Origin: Polynucleobacter sp. MWH-HuK1 | Lineage (GTDB): Bacteria; Pseudomonadota; Gammaproteobacteria; Burkholderiales; Burkholderiaceae | Assembly: GCF_018881815.1 (NCBI RefSeq) | Contig: NZ_JACVPP010000001.1 | Span: forward strand, 983,040-1,047,039 | Length of the DNA: 64,000 bases | Reading direction: 5' to 3' | Part shown: in pieces, positions 20,975 to 32,229 of the stretch | Layout: each line of letters starts with the position of its first letter | How positions within the stretch are numbered: the stretch's first letter is position 1 | Program-made: the position numbers and the translations under genes | Notes under the pieces: generated by a model | The model's database searches: none | What the model was told of the DNA's origin: nothing | What the model saw: the letters and a program-made list of their open reading frames with translations, nothing else

Positions 20975-22648
20975 ATGTCTGAATCATTTGCAGAACTATT
21001 TGAAGAATCATTAACCCGATCGAATATGAAGACCGGCCAAGTTATTTCGGCTGAAGTTCTTCGCATCGACCATAACTTCGTCGTTGTTAACGCTGGCTTA
21101 AAGTCTGAAGCGTTTATTCCTGTTGAAGAATTCCATAACGACGCTGGCGAGATTGAGGTGGCTCCTGGCGATTTCGTTTCTGTTGCTATTGACGCTCTAG
21201 AGAACGGCTATGGCGACACAATCCTTTCCCGTGATAAAGCTAAGCGCTTGGCCTCATGGATGAACTTGGAAAAAGCTCTCGAGCAAGCCGAGATCGTTAC
21301 TGGTACTGTTACTGGTAAGGTTAAAGGCGGCTTGACTGTAATGGTTAACGGTATCCGCGCATTCTTGCCTGGATCACTCGTTGATACACGTCCAATCAAA
21401 GACACCAGCCCTTACGAAGGTAAGACGATGGAGTTCAAGGTTATCAAGCTTGACCGCAAGCGTAACAACGTAGTGTTGTCACGTCGTGCCGTTGTTGAGG
21501 CTAGCCAAGGTGAAGAGCGTGCGAAGTTGATGTCTAACCTTAAAGAGGGTGCAGTAGTTACTGGCCTCGTTAAGAACATCACTGATTACGGCGCATTCGT
21601 TGACCTTGGTGGTATCGATGGCCTCTTGCATATCACTGACTTGGCATGGCGTCGTGTGCGTCACCCAAGCGAGATGTTGACTGTTGGTCAAGAAGTTACT
21701 GCGAAGATTTTGAAGTTCGATCAAGAGAAAAACCGTGTTTCACTCGGCGTGAAGCAACTTGGCGATGATCCATGGGTTGGTATTGCACGTCGTTACCCAC
21801 CAAACACCCGTTTATTCGGTAAGGTAACTAACCTGACTGACTACGGCGCATTCGTGGAAATCGAATCTGGTATCGAAGGTTTGGTACACGTTTCTGAAAT
21901 GGACTGGACTAACAAGAACGTTGCTCCAAGCAAAGCTACTGCATTAGGAACCGAAGTTGAAGTAATGGTTCTGGATATTGATGAAGACAAGCGTCGTATT
22001 AGCTTGGGCATCAAGCAGTGCAAAGCGAATCCATGGGAAGAGTTCTCACGTGCCCAACAAAAAGGCGATAAGTTAACTGGCGCAATCAAGTCTATTACTG
22101 ACTTTGGTGTGTTCATTGGCTTGCCTGGTGGTATTGACGGTTTAGTTCATCTCTCAGACCTCTCATGGAATGAGCCAGGCGAAGAAGCTGTTAAGAAATA
22201 CAAAAAAGGTGACGAAGTTGAAGCTACTGTATTGGCAATTGACGTTGAGAAAGAGCGTATCTCTCTCGGTATCAAGCAATTGTCTGGCGACCCATTCAAC
22301 AACTACACATCTGTCAGCGACAAGGGTAGCCTCGTTACTGGTACTGTGAAAGCGGTTGATGCTAAGGGTGCAACTATTCACTTGGCTGATGAAGTTGAAG
22401 CTTACTTGCGTGCTTCTGAGATCTCAACAGATCGCGTTGAAGATGCACGCAATGTATTGAAAGAAGGCGACAGCGTAACTGCAATGATCATCAATATTGA
22501 TCGCAAGTCACGCGTTATCAATCTTTCAATTAAAGCAAAAGACAGCTCTGATCAACAAGATGCAATGAGCAAGCTCCAAGGTGACGCGCAGTCTGGCACA
22601 ACCAATTTGGGCGCCTTGTTAAAAGCAAAATTGGATAATCAAGGCTAA
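20975..22648 (+). CDS. rpsA: 30S ribosomal protein S1
   Basis: 557 aa with repeated S1 motifs ([74 protein letters not shown]). Confidence 0.98.
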   Translation: MSESFAELFEESLTRSNMKTGQVISAEVLRIDHNFVVVNAGLKSEAFIPVEEFHNDAGEIEVAPGDFVSVAIDALENGYGDTILSRDKAKRLASWMNLEKALEQAEIVTGTVTGKVKGGLTVMVNGIRAFLPGSLVDTRPIKDTSPYEGKTMEFKVIKLDRKRNNVVLSRRAVVEASQGEERAKLMSNLKEGAVVTGLVKNITDYGAFVDLGGIDGLLHITDLAWRRVRHPSEMLTVGQEVTAKILKFDQEKNRVSLGVKQLGDDPWVGIARRYPPNTRLFGKVTNLTDYGAFVEIESGIEGLVHVSEMDWTNKNVAPSKATALGTEVEVMVLDIDEDKRRISLGIKQCKANPWEEFSRAQQKGDKLTGAIKSITDFGVFIGLPGGIDGLVHLSDLSWNEPGEEAVKKYKKGDEVEATVLAIDVEKERISLGIKQLSGDPFNNYTSVSDKGSLVTGTVKAVDAKGATIHLADEVEAYLRASEISTDRVEDARNVLKEGDSVTAMIINIDRKSRVINLSIKAKDSSDQQDAMSKLQGDAQSGTTNLGALLKAKLDNQG

Positions 22649-22655
22649 ATCAATT

Positions 22656-22689
22656 TCGCCGTCTTCCATTAGGGAGTCGGCGATTTTTT
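22656..22689 (+). terminator. Intrinsic terminator after rpsA
   Basis: TCGCCG ... CGGCGA followed by TTTTTTA. Confidence 0.75.
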
Positions 22690-22700
22690 ATTGATAGATC

Positions 22701-23045
22701 ATGACAGATCAAGAGCAACAAGCAATTACTCGCTCCGAACTAGTAGAGAGCCTTGCGGAACAGTTTCCGCAGCTTCTGCCTAGGGACGTGGAGTTGGCGG
22801 TAAAAACTTTGCTGGACACAATGACTCATGCCTTGGCTGAGGGCAAGCGTATCGAGCTTCGTGGCGTGGGAAGTTTTGTACTTCATCATCGTCCTGCGCG
22901 TACTGGTCGCAATCCAAAGTCTGGTGAGAAAGTATTGATTCCAGAAAAACGCGTTCCGCACTTTAAGCCTGGCAAAGAGTTGCGCGAGCGAGTGGATTAC
23001 AAGCCTTTGAAGCAGGCGGGCCCCAAAGAGGGTTCTGGTGCCTAA
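22701..23045 (+). CDS. ihfB: Integration host factor subunit beta
   Basis: 114 aa; [70 protein letters not shown]. Confidence 0.96.
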   Translation: MTDQEQQAITRSELVESLAEQFPQLLPRDVELAVKTLLDTMTHALAEGKRIELRGVGSFVLHHRPARTGRNPKSGEKVLIPEKRVPHFKPGKELRERVDYKPLKQAGPKEGSGA

Positions 23046-23064
23046 GATTCAGGCTAAACCTCAG

Positions 23065-23087
23065 TGGTCCATTCGGGCCATTTTTTT
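23065..23087 (+). terminator. Intrinsic terminator after ihfB
   Basis: TGGTCC-ATTC-GGGCCA then TTTTTTT. Confidence 0.8.
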
Positions 23088-23105
23088 ATTTAAATTCTGC
23101 ACATC

Positions 23106-24317
23106 ATGATTCAGATAGCTACCGCTTGGTTATTGCTTCTGCCGGTCATGTTTGGTATCGGTTGGTTGGCTGCACGCTGGGATTTGCGCCTTGAGAATCG
23201 TATGGATGAGCGTGAGCGCATGCGTCAGCAGCGATCTACATTTAAAGGCTTAAGTCTTTTACTTAATGAACAGCCTGATCAAGCAATTGAAACACTAGTC
23301 AAAATTGCGCAGCTGGATCCAGAGACGATTGAACTCCATTTTTCCTTAGGTAATTTATTCCGCCGCCGTGGTGAAACTGAGCGTGCGATTAGGGTGCATC
23401 AGCATTTAGCCAACCGCGACGATCTCAAGCTGCGTGATCGTGATCATGCCGCCTATGAATTAGGTCGTGATTTTTTGCGCGCTGGCTTGCTTGATCGCGC
23501 AGAGGCATCACTTAATCGTGTGGGCGCAGGTAAATATGCCGAACCAGCAAAAGAAAGTTTGCTTGAGATGTATCAAATCGAGCATGATTGGAAAAAAGCT
23601 ATCATTGCTGCAAGTGAGCTTGAGGGTCTGCAGGGTAAATCACACCATACTGAGATTGCACAATTTCATTGCGAGCTCGGTCAAGAAGCATTGCGTCGTA
23701 AGGATTTGATTGAGGCCGAACAATCAATACAACGAGCATTACAGGCTGTGCCCAATCATGCCCGTGCTTTAATTTTGCAAGGCGATTATTTAATGGCCAT
23801 GGATCGACCCACTCAAGCCATTGAGGCCTGGAGCATAGTCGCCAATTCTCATCCTGCATACATGCATTTATTGGCGGACCGCTGGATGTTAGCTCATGCA
23901 GCTATCAACAAAGAAGGCGAAGGCCTAGATCGTCTTTGTGAGTTACTTAAAACCCAGGCTACCGGTGAGTTGCTGGACATTGTGCATAAGCACCTCATGA
24001 AAATTCGGGGCCCTCAAGCTGCAAATGCCATGTTGTCAGAAGTGATGCAGCATTCTCCAACTTTAATTGCCTTGTCAAAGTTGGCTGAAACTCGCCTTGC
24101 ATTAGAAGAGGGTAGTGCTAATACTGAGAGGTTGTTAGAGCTTCAGTCGATTCTGAAGCTATTGCGTCAGCGCACCACTAGTTTGGCTCGTTACACTTGC
24201 GGTAACTGTGGCTTTAGGGCGCGAAGATTTTATTGGCAGTGTCCAGGTTGTAATCATTGGGAAGCCTATTCCCCAAGACGTAGTGAAGGTGCTGCACCTA
24301 GCGGCCCATCGATGTAA
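23106..24317 (+). CDS. lapB: LPS assembly protein B (TPR plus rubredoxin-type metal-binding domain)
   Basis: 403 aa; N-terminal TM, TPRs (ETERAIRVHQHLANR..), C-terminal YTCGNCGFRARRFYWQCPGCNHWEAYSP. Confidence 0.95.
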   Translation: MIQIATAWLLLLPVMFGIGWLAARWDLRLENRMDERERMRQQRSTFKGLSLLLNEQPDQAIETLVKIAQLDPETIELHFSLGNLFRRRGETERAIRVHQHLANRDDLKLRDRDHAAYELGRDFLRAGLLDRAEASLNRVGAGKYAEPAKESLLEMYQIEHDWKKAIIAASELEGLQGKSHHTEIAQFHCELGQEALRRKDLIEAEQSIQRALQAVPNHARALILQGDYLMAMDRPTQAIEAWSIVANSHPAYMHLLADRWMLAHAAINKEGEGLDRLCELLKTQATGELLDIVHKHLMKIRGPQAANAMLSEVMQHSPTLIALSKLAETRLALEEGSANTERLLELQSILKLLRQRTTSLARYTCGNCGFRARRFYWQCPGCNHWEAYSPRRSEGAAPSGPSM

Positions 24318-24346
24318 AAACGATTTAAAAAAACTTTGGAGAGAAA

Positions 24347-25711
24347 TTGAAAGTCACCATCATCGGCAGCGGTTACGTAGGTCTGGTCACAGGCGCATGC
24401 TTGGCCGAACAAGGTAATAACGTCTTTTGCGTAGACGTTGATCCTAAAAAGATTGAGATCCTCAATTCTGGTGGCGTACCCATTTATGAGCCAGGCTTAA
24501 AAGAAATGATTGAGCGCAATCGCGCTGCAGGCCGTTTGCAGTTCTCTACTGATATTGCAGCCTCTGTTGCCCATGGCGATATTCAGTTCATTGCCGTTGG
24601 CACCCCACCAGATGAAGACGGCTCAGCGGATTTGCAATATGTGGTTGCAGCAGCGCGCAATATTGGTCGTCATATGACTACTCCAAAAGTGATTGTCGAT
24701 AAATCGACTGTCCCAGTCGGCACTGCAGATAAGGTAAAGGCCGCTATTACGGAAGAATTAGAAAAAAGAGGTTTATCGCCAGAACTATGCTCAGTAGTCT
24801 CTAATCCTGAATTCCTCAAAGAAGGCGCTGCTGTAGAAGACTTTATGCGCCCAGACCGCATTGTGATTGGCACTGCATCGACTCCAGCAGGCATGCGCGC
24901 CAAAGAGCAGATGCGCAAGCTCTACGCGCCTTTTAATCGTCATCATGAGCGCACCTACTACATGGATGTCAAAAGTGCTGAGCTCACTAAATACGCAGCC
25001 AATGCCATGTTAGCAACCCGTATCTCCTTTATGAACGAGTTAGCTAACCTTGCTGACCTAGTAGGTGCTGATATTGAATCCGTGCGCCAAGGTATTGGTT
25101 CGGATTCTCGTATTGGATTTGGCTTTTTATACCCAGGCACCGGTTATGGGGGCTCATGCTTTCCTAAAGATGTATCGGCACTATCGAAGACCGCTAAAGA
25201 GCATGGCAGGGATCTGAAGATCCTTGATGCTGTTGAAGCTGTTAATGAGTTACAAAAGTACACCTTAGTGCAAAAGATCGAAAAGCGCTTTGGTAAAGAC
25301 CTTAAGGGCATGAAGTTCGCTCTGTGGGGCCTAGCCTTCAAACCCAATACCGACGATATGCGCGAAGCACCTAGTCGAGTCATTATTGCCGAGCTGGTGA
25401 AGCGTGGTGCTCAGATAGTAGCGCATGATCCAGTAGCGATGCCAGAGGCAAAACATTGCCTAGATCTCGACTTTAAGAGTAATCCAGAAGGTCTTAAACA
25501 AGTCTCGATGGTGGATAACCCCATGAATGCCCTAGACGATGCCGATGCCCTAGTCATCGTTACTGAGTGGAAGGCTTTTAGAAGCCCAGATTTTGAGCAA
25601 GTGCTGCAAAAACTCAAGCGCCCCATCATTTTTGATGGTCGCAACCTCTATGAACCACAAGCCATGAACGAATTGGGTATTGAGTACCATGGTATTGGGC
25701 GACATAATTAA
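24347..25711 (+). CDS. ugd: UDP-glucose 6-dehydrogenase
   Basis: 454 aa; [70 protein letters not shown]. Confidence 0.96.
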   Translation: MKVTIIGSGYVGLVTGACLAEQGNNVFCVDVDPKKIEILNSGGVPIYEPGLKEMIERNRAAGRLQFSTDIAASVAHGDIQFIAVGTPPDEDGSADLQYVVAAARNIGRHMTTPKVIVDKSTVPVGTADKVKAAITEELEKRGLSPELCSVVSNPEFLKEGAAVEDFMRPDRIVIGTASTPAGMRAKEQMRKLYAPFNRHHERTYYMDVKSAELTKYAANAMLATRISFMNELANLADLVGADIESVRQGIGSDSRIGFGFLYPGTGYGGSCFPKDVSALSKTAKEHGRDLKILDAVEAVNELQKYTLVQKIEKRFGKDLKGMKFALWGLAFKPNTDDMREAPSRVIIAELVKRGAQIVAHDPVAMPEAKHCLDLDFKSNPEGLKQVSMVDNPMNALDDADALVIVTEWKAFRSPDFEQVLQKLKRPIIFDGRNLYEPQAMNELGIEYHGIGRHN

Positions 25712-25752
25712 GTAGATTTAAAAATAAAGATAAAAGCACATAAAGCATTCAA

Positions 25753-26682
25753 ATGGAAAAAGCCAATCGAGAACAGTTCTCCAAAGCCCGCCTACTGGTT
25801 GTAGGTGATGTGATGCTCGATCGCTATTGGTTTGGTGATACCAATCGCATCTCTCCAGAAGCTCCTGTGCCAGTAGTGCAGGTAGGCAAAATTGATGAGC
25901 GACTTGGTGGTGCTGCCAACGTAGCCCGAAATGTAGCGGCGCTCGATGCAAAAGCAACGATTTTGGGTATTGTTGGTAATGATGAGCCTGGTAAACGTGT
26001 AGTTGAACTGTTAAAAGCAGGTGGCGTTGATAGTCAGTTAGAGATTGATGCTGATGTGCCGACAATTGTGAAGTTGCGTGTAATTGCTCGCCAACAACAA
26101 TTGATTCGTTTAGATTTTGAAGAAACGCCTAGTGCAAAAGCACTCGCTCACAAGCTTGAGCGCTTTGAAAAACTGGTTGGCGATGCAGATGTAGTGATTT
26201 TGTCTGATTATGGCAAAGGTGCTTTGGGACAAGTAGCTCACATGATTGAGCAAGCGAGAAGCCAAAATAAAATGATTTTGGTTGACCCTAAAGGTGAGGA
26301 CTACGAAAAATATCGTGGTGCCACTGTTTTAACACCCAATCGCAGCGAATTACGTCAAGTGGTTGGTAAGTGGGGTAGTGAAGAAGAGTTAACCAAGAAA
26401 GCCCAAGGACTGAGAAAGTCTCTCGACTTGCAAGCATTGCTCTTGACTCGTTCTGAAGAGGGAATGAGCTTATATACCGATGCTGGTGTGAGTCATGTAA
26501 AAGCCCAGGCGCGAGAGGTATTTGACGTATCGGGTGCTGGTGATACCGTGATTGCCACATTGGCCGTGGCCTTGGCAGCCAAATGGCCTCTAGAAAAAGC
26601 CATGGCTCTTGCAAACCGTGCGGGTGGCATCGTAGTTGGTAAGCTAGGTACTGCAACCGTTACCTCAGAGGAATTACAGTGA
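25753..26682 (+). CDS. rfaE1: D-glycero-beta-D-manno-heptose-7-phosphate kinase (RfaE domain I)
   Basis: 309 aa PfkB-type; [51 protein letters not shown]. Confidence 0.94.
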   Translation: MEKANREQFSKARLLVVGDVMLDRYWFGDTNRISPEAPVPVVQVGKIDERLGGAANVARNVAALDAKATILGIVGNDEPGKRVVELLKAGGVDSQLEIDADVPTIVKLRVIARQQQLIRLDFEETPSAKALAHKLERFEKLVGDADVVILSDYGKGALGQVAHMIEQARSQNKMILVDPKGEDYEKYRGATVLTPNRSELRQVVGKWGSEEELTKKAQGLRKSLDLQALLLTRSEEGMSLYTDAGVSHVKAQAREVFDVSGAGDTVIATLAVALAAKWPLEKAMALANRAGGIVVGKLGTATVTSEELQ

Positions 26683-27698
26683 CTATTATCGTAACCGGCG
26701 CAGCTGGGTTTATTGGTGCAAATATTGTTCAAGCGCTTAATGCGCGTGGTGAGAAAAATATCATTGCAGTAGATGATCTTCGCCCTGCAGACAAGTATCG
26801 CAATCTTGCAGATTTGGACATCGTTGACTATCTCGATAAAGATGAGTTTTTAGAGGCGTTTAGAAGTGGTCGTTTTGGTAAGGTAAAGGCTGTCTTTCAT
26901 GAGGGTGCTTGTTCAGACACCATGGAGACCGATGGAATTTTCATGATGGCGAATAACTATCGCTACACCATGGATTTACTGGATATCTGTACTGCTCAAA
27001 AAGTTCAACTACTCTACGCTTCCTCTGCCGCTACCTATGGGGGCTCAGACGTTTTTGTAGAAAGCCGTGAGCATGAGAAGCCTCTCAATATTTACGGCTA
27101 CTCCAAGTTTTTGTTTGATCAAGTGATGCGTAAGCGCTTTGCTGAGAAACTCAATACAGCCCAAGTAGTTGGATTTAGATACTTCAACGTATATGGGCCA
27201 CGTGAATCACACAAAGGTCGCATGGCATCCGTTGCGTTTCATCAATACCATCAGTACAAAGCCAATGGGCATGTAAAGCTCTTTGGAGAATATGGTGGCT
27301 ATGGTCCTGGCGAGCAAAGTCGTGACTTTGTATCGGTTGAGGATGTGGTGAAGGTAAATCTCTTTTTTCTAGATCATCCAGAAATCAGTGGCATCTTTAA
27401 TCTGGGTAGCGGTCGCGCACAACCCTTTAACGATGTTGCTCATGCAGTTGCCAATGCTATGCGCAAGCTTGATAAAGCAGCTCCAGCCTCCCTCGAGGAA
27501 TTGGTTAAAGAAAAGGCGATTGAGTACATTCCGTTTCCGGATGCGCTTAGAGGAAAGTATCAGTGCTTTACTCAGGCTGATCTGACTAAGCTCAGAGCTG
27601 CTGGGTACTCCGAGCCTTTCCTGAATGTAGAGCAGGGTGTAGGTAGATATATTGAGTGGTTAGAAGCCAATTCGGGCTTCTTGGCTAATCCCCTTTAG
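26679..27698 (+). CDS. hldD: ADP-L-glycero-D-manno-heptose 6-epimerase
   Basis: 339 aa; [66 protein letters not shown]. Confidence 0.96.
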   Translation: MTIIVTGAAGFIGANIVQALNARGEKNIIAVDDLRPADKYRNLADLDIVDYLDKDEFLEAFRSGRFGKVKAVFHEGACSDTMETDGIFMMANNYRYTMDLLDICTAQKVQLLYASSAATYGGSDVFVESREHEKPLNIYGYSKFLFDQVMRKRFAEKLNTAQVVGFRYFNVYGPRESHKGRMASVAFHQYHQYKANGHVKLFGEYGGYGPGEQSRDFVSVEDVVKVNLFFLDHPEISGIFNLGSGRAQPFNDVAHAVANAMRKLDKAAPASLEELVKEKAIEYIPFPDALRGKYQCFTQADLTKLRAAGYSEPFLNVEQGVGRYIEWLEANSGFLANPL

Positions 27699-27723
27699 AC
27701 TAATTTTGACCCAGTTTTGCAAC

Positions 27724-27751
27724 TTGCTAGGTGGCACTACTAGGCTATAAA
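27724..27751 (+). promoter_or_regulatory. Candidate sigma70-type promoter for the CHAT module
   Basis: TTGCTA - 16 bp - TATAAA, 59 bp upstream of the 27810 ATG; pattern only. Confidence 0.35.
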
Positions 27752-27809
27752 TTTATAGAAACCCTGGTTTTTGGACTACTATATTCCTTATAAAAACTAG
27801 GAGTTTTCT

Positions 27810-30800
27810 ATGCGTAAATATTCCCTTATTTCATTGTTGTTCTGCTGCAGCATTGTATTTTGGGGTAATCAGGCATATGCATCCCTCAATAAGGATGAAG
27901 TAGATCTTGACAGCGTGAAAGCGCCCCCAAGGGATGTGAGGGACATTTTGCGTTTATTTGATACTACTAAACAAGATTCAAAAGACGTAGAAAAAGCAAA
28001 GGCAGTCTTAGTCCTTCCAAAACCAATATCTTCCGATTCTGAAGTATTAAATCACTATTACTACCGTCGTTCTATAGCAGATGAATTGCTTGGCAATACA
28101 AAAGAAGCGGCTGAGAACATGCAAAAAGTGGTGACTGAATACCCAAGTAGGGAGCCTGCATTTGCCGTGGATGAATTAATGTATTACGCAGGCGCCGAAA
28201 GTATGCGAGGAAATAGGATATTCGCCAATAAAATTTTAGAAGATGCACGCTCAAAAGTTACCCCGCAAATTAGAGGGTATTACATTTCGATAGATCGAAA
28301 CGTTACAAATAATTGTGTTTCAACTGGTGATTTTGAGTGCGCAAAAGCAGCAGTGGAAAGATTGCAAAAAAATTATTCGGACATTGTTGGTAGTGCGCGT
28401 AATGTCAAGTATGAGATTCGCCTCAGCTGGGAAATAAGTTATGAGTGGTCTAGGGCCAAGATGTTTATGGCGGAAGGAAAGTTTATTGAAGCGGAGCGTG
28501 GATTTCGAAGAGCGCTTAAGTTAAATGGCGATATCTTGGAGAGCATTAAAGATTCTGGGCGGGACGCCATAGATAATGAAAAACGGGTAGTGCAAGATGC
28601 AACGTCGAGTACAAAGTTTGCCTACATGTTAAGAGTCATTCTGATGAATGATTTGGCGCGCTCATTTTTAGGGCAAAAACGCCTGATAGATGCTGAGTAT
28701 TGGGCGCGTGAAGCCGTAACGTTATCTATTACTAAATTTGGAGTCAATTCCTCTAGAACCAGTTATGCTTTACTGACGTTAACGCGTATTATTTCAGAGC
28801 AAGGTCGTCAGCCTGAGGCGGTTCTTCTGGCTACAGCGGCTCTTAAGGCTGCACAACAATCCACCAATTACCCCGCTTCGCCAGCGATTGCAGATGCAAG
28901 AAAAGTATTGGCTACCTCTTTAGCAGCCGATGGGAAATACACTCAAGCGGATAAAGTATTTGCAGAAATGGTCGATAACCTTAAGAGTGATCCGGAGATG
29001 GCTTCTCGTTATCAGTCTGGAGATTTGGATTGGGCATTGTCTTTGATAAAAACAGGAAAGGCATCTAAAGCTGAAGCAATGACAGCGGACATGCTATCTA
29101 AGGCTGGAGCGAGGATGGAAAAAAGCTCTCCGCGCTTAGCAATGATTCGAGCATTTAATGCCTCAGCTCTTCAGGTATCTGGGCAGGGTTCTAGTGCGTT
29201 GACTGAATTTAAACAGGCTATTCCAATTTTGATTGACCAGGCGCGTAATGATTCAGAGAATGCAACCACAACAATACGTCAAACCCAACGAATGACTTTT
29301 GTGTTGGAGGAATACTTGGCATCACTTGCTCAGCAAGCTAAGGCAGACCCCTCTAGCACTGCTGCTGCCGAAGCCTTTCAAATTGCAGATCTTGCGCGTG
29401 GCAGTGGAGTGCAGCGCGCTTTGACTTCTAGCGCAGCACGGGCAAACATTTCTGATCCGCAGCTAGCCTCATTAGCCAGGCGAGAACAGGATTTGCAGCA
29501 ACGCATTAATACACTCTCTGAGCTTTTAACTGGACTTTTATCTGCACCCTTAGAGCAACAGCTTCCAGCCGTTCAGGCAAGGATTCGGACGGATATTGCC
29601 GGCTTTAAATCACAAAGGGAAGATATTAAAAAAGAGATTGAGCGTAAGTTTCCGGATTATGCTGAGTTGGTTGAGCCTAAGCCTGCATCTGTAGAGCGGA
29701 CTCAAAAAGCTCTTAAGCCTGATGAAGTTTTGATTTCTTGGTATTTTGCCGATAACGTTGGATATGTGTGGGCGATCACCAAAGATAAGCCGGTGCAATT
29801 TGCGCAACTCTCTGTTGGTCGCAATCAAGTGGCAAAAGAAGTGACCCAGTTACGCAAATCGCTAGATCCTGGCGTGGCTACGATTGATGAGATTCCACCA
29901 TTTGACATTGCCTTGGCAAACCAACTGTACCAACAAGTACTAGCACCTGTACAAAGTGCCTTCGTAGGTAAAAAAGTCATGCTTACAGTACCCCATGCTG
30001 AGCTTGGCCAGTTGCCTTTATCGTTGCTAGTAACAAAACCAACTGCTCAACCTCCAAAAGGTGGGGCTACGCCATTTAGTGGCTATAAGACTGTGCCATG
30101 GCTAACGAGGGACATTGCGGTTGCTCAGGTTCCATCTGTGACCTCATTAACTGCCTTGCGTGCTTTACCGGCTGGTAGCCCTAATCGTAAAAACTTTATT
30201 GGTTTTGGTGATCCTTACTTTAGTACCGAGCAAGAAAAAGCTGCACAGAAACAAACTAAGGCTACACAATTGGCAACACGTGGCACTCCACTTCATTTGC
30301 GTAGTGCGCCGAAGACTTCTGGCGTGAGCTCAGCAGAGTTGGCGCTTTTACCCCGCTTGCCCGATACCAGTCTTGAGTTAGAGGAGGTTGGTAAAGCTAT
30401 TGGAGCGGGGGATGGTGATATCTTCTTGCATCAACAAGCCTCGGTGAAGCAGGTGTTGTCAACTGATTTATCTAATCGCAAGGTGGTGATGTTTGCTACT
30501 CATGGTCTGGTTCCCGGTGAATTAAATGGCTTAACCCAACCAGCGCTTGCCTTGTCGTCGCCAGATGTCACTGGTGATAAGGATGATGGCTTGCTCACAA
30601 TGGATAAGGTCATTACTTTAAAGTTGGATGCTGATTGGGTGGTGTTATCAGCCTGCAATACTGCTTCAGGTGAAGGTGCCGGCTCTGAGGCGGTATCTGG
30701 TTTAGGGAGAGCCTTTTTCTTTGCTGGCGCTAAGGCCCTTTTAGTATCCAATTGGCCGGTTGATTCGGTGGCCTCCAGGACGATGATGACCGATTTATTT

Positions 30801-30959
30801 AAAAATCAGCAAAAAGCCCAAGGTACTAGTAAGGCAGAGTTGTTGAGACAGGCCATGCTCAATCAAATTGATCAAGGTGGTATGAAAGAGGGCGGTAATA
30901 TGAGGTACGCCTATGCTCACCCCTTGTTCTGGGCCCCATTTGTAGTGGTTGGGGATTGA
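27810..30959 (+). CDS. Exported TPR-CHAT domain protein (caspase-like HetF-associated with TPRs)
   Basis: 1049 aa; signal peptide MRKYSLISLLFCCSIVFWGNQAYA-S; repeat-rich N-terminal half; C-terminal CHAT motifs LTVPHAELGQLPLSLLV, VVMFATHGLVPGELNGLTQPALALS, WVVLSACNTASGEGAGSEAVSGLGRAFFFAGAKALLVSNWPVDSVAS. Candidate His898/Cys949. Confidence 0.92.
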   Translation: MRKYSLISLLFCCSIVFWGNQAYASLNKDEVDLDSVKAPPRDVRDILRLFDTTKQDSKDVEKAKAVLVLPKPISSDSEVLNHYYYRRSIADELLGNTKEAAENMQKVVTEYPSREPAFAVDELMYYAGAESMRGNRIFANKILEDARSKVTPQIRGYYISIDRNVTNNCVSTGDFECAKAAVERLQKNYSDIVGSARNVKYEIRLSWEISYEWSRAKMFMAEGKFIEAERGFRRALKLNGDILESIKDSGRDAIDNEKRVVQDATSSTKFAYMLRVILMNDLARSFLGQKRLIDAEYWAREAVTLSITKFGVNSSRTSYALLTLTRIISEQGRQPEAVLLATAALKAAQQSTNYPASPAIADARKVLATSLAADGKYTQADKVFAEMVDNLKSDPEMASRYQSGDLDWALSLIKTGKASKAEAMTADMLSKAGARMEKSSPRLAMIRAFNASALQVSGQGSSALTEFKQAIPILIDQARNDSENATTTIRQTQRMTFVLEEYLASLAQQAKADPSSTAAAEAFQIADLARGSGVQRALTSSAARANISDPQLASLARREQDLQQRINTLSELLTGLLSAPLEQQLPAVQARIRTDIAGFKSQREDIKKEIERKFPDYAELVEPKPASVERTQKALKPDEVLISWYFADNVGYVWAITKDKPVQFAQLSVGRNQVAKEVTQLRKSLDPGVATIDEIPPFDIALANQLYQQVLAPVQSAFVGKKVMLTVPHAELGQLPLSLLVTKPTAQPPKGGATPFSGYKTVPWLTRDIAVAQVPSVTSLTALRALPAGSPNRKNFIGFGDPYFSTEQEKAAQKQTKATQLATRGTPLHLRSAPKTSGVSSAELALLPRLPDTSLELEEVGKAIGAGDGDIFLHQQASVKQVLSTDLSNRKVVMFATHGLVPGELNGLTQPALALSSPDVTGDKDDGLLTMDKVITLKLDADWVVLSACNTASGEGAGSEAVSGLGRAFFFAGAKALLVSNWPVDSVASRTMMTDLFKNQQKAQGTSKAELLRQAMLNQIDQGGMKEGGNMRYAYAHPLFWAPFVVVGD

Positions 30960-31003
30960 TTTAAGATTTACCTATTAAGTAACTTTAATTATTGAAAGTT
31001 TTT

Positions 31004-31441
31004 ATGAAATTGACCAAAATTTTAGTTGCATCATGCTTTGTATTCGCTTCTCAGTGGGCTATTAGCGCACCTTTAATTAGTGCTAAAGAGGCAGCATTAC
31101 CGCCAGCTGCTGGGACGTTGGCTACACGCGGTATTTCTCGTGGACCAGCAATCAAATTAGCTTCCCCTGAAGCGGATACTCCGGTAGCTGCACCTTTTGA
31201 CTTCAAGGTAAACTTTGAGCCACGTGGAGATACAAAGATTGACCCAAGCTCAGTGAAGGTGGTGTATATGAAGTCGCCCTTTGTTGATCTAACTCCTCGT
31301 CTTAAAAGTGCAATTTCAGCTAAAGGTATTGATTTTGCAAAGGCGGATGTTCCTCCTGGTACTCACACAATTCGCGTTACCGTGAAAGACTCTGAAGGTC
31401 GCGAGACTAATTCTGTGATGAACCTGGTGGTTAATAAATAA
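31004..31441 (+). CDS. Small secreted protein, uncharacterised, possible beta-sandwich/Ig-like domain (track start 30992 TTG; ATG at 31004 preferred)
   Basis: Signal peptide MKLTKILVASCFVFASQWAISA; C-terminal DVPPGTHTIRVTVKDSEGRETNSVMNLVVNK resembles an Ig-like beta sandwich. Confidence 0.7.
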   Translation: MKLTKILVASCFVFASQWAISAPLISAKEAALPPAAGTLATRGISRGPAIKLASPEADTPVAAPFDFKVNFEPRGDTKIDPSSVKVVYMKSPFVDLTPRLKSAISAKGIDFAKADVPPGTHTIRVTVKDSEGRETNSVMNLVVNK

Positions 31442-32229
31442 TGAATTGTCCATATTGCCTGTCAGAGGTATCTGAAGAGGCTTACGTCTGCAAAACCTGC
31501 AGTCGTGATCTCTATTTATTTAAGCCGATGATGGCAAAGGTTGCTGAGTTAGAGAATAAGCTAGCTGCAGTGGTTAGTACTGAGTTCTATGAGCTCAGAA
31601 TAGCTGAATTAGAGGATCAGTTAGAGGAGCAAAACCAAAAGCTGGAGAGAAGATCTTCACTGCAGTGGCTCGCTGATATTTCTGTATATCTCATTATTCC
31701 TTTGTTGTTGTTGCTCCTAGCGCATTGGTTGATTGCAGTGGTATATGACACCAAAATGATTTATCTGCGCATTATTTCAATTATGTTGCCACTGCCATTT
31801 GCCTATGCTTTATTTAAAAAGCACCCTCATAAAGTGATGCCTTGGTTTGCTGGCGTCATTTTCTTGGCTATTGCATCGGTCATTGGCATGAGTTGGGTAA
31901 CTAGTTTGGTTGATCATTCGCCTATATGGCCGCAAAACTTATTTGAATGGAAAGAGGTTTTGGAATACTCAGCTAGTATTGCATTTAGCTTTTTAACGGG
32001 TATGTTGCTTGGCGGAGTGACTTACGCTGCAAAGCAAAGAGCTCGTAGGGCTGGCTTAATGAGCTCAATGATGAAAGTAGCTGCATTGAACTTTAAAGAT
32101 GGTGGAGCCTCACTTAAAAATGTACATGGCTTAATGAAGTCGTTACAGGAGTATGGTGGCACTATTGTTGCCTTGGGAACTACTGCGGTATCTATTTACA
32201 CCGGCCTAAAGGGAATCATTGGTAGCTAA
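31441..32229 (+). CDS. Zinc-ribbon, coiled-coil, multi-TM protein, uncharacterised
   Basis: 262 aa; MNCPYCLSEVSEEAYVCKTCSRDLY (CxxC...CxxC), coiled-coil segment, then about 4 hydrophobic segments. Start overlaps the previous stop (TAATG). Confidence 0.75.
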   Translation: MNCPYCLSEVSEEAYVCKTCSRDLYLFKPMMAKVAELENKLAAVVSTEFYELRIAELEDQLEEQNQKLERRSSLQWLADISVYLIIPLLLLLLAHWLIAVVYDTKMIYLRIISIMLPLPFAYALFKKHPHKVMPWFAGVIFLAIASVIGMSWVTSLVDHSPIWPQNLFEWKEVLEYSASIAFSFLTGMLLGGVTYAAKQRARRAGLMSSMMKVAALNFKDGGASLKNVHGLMKSLQEYGGTIVALGTTAVSIYTGLKGIIGS

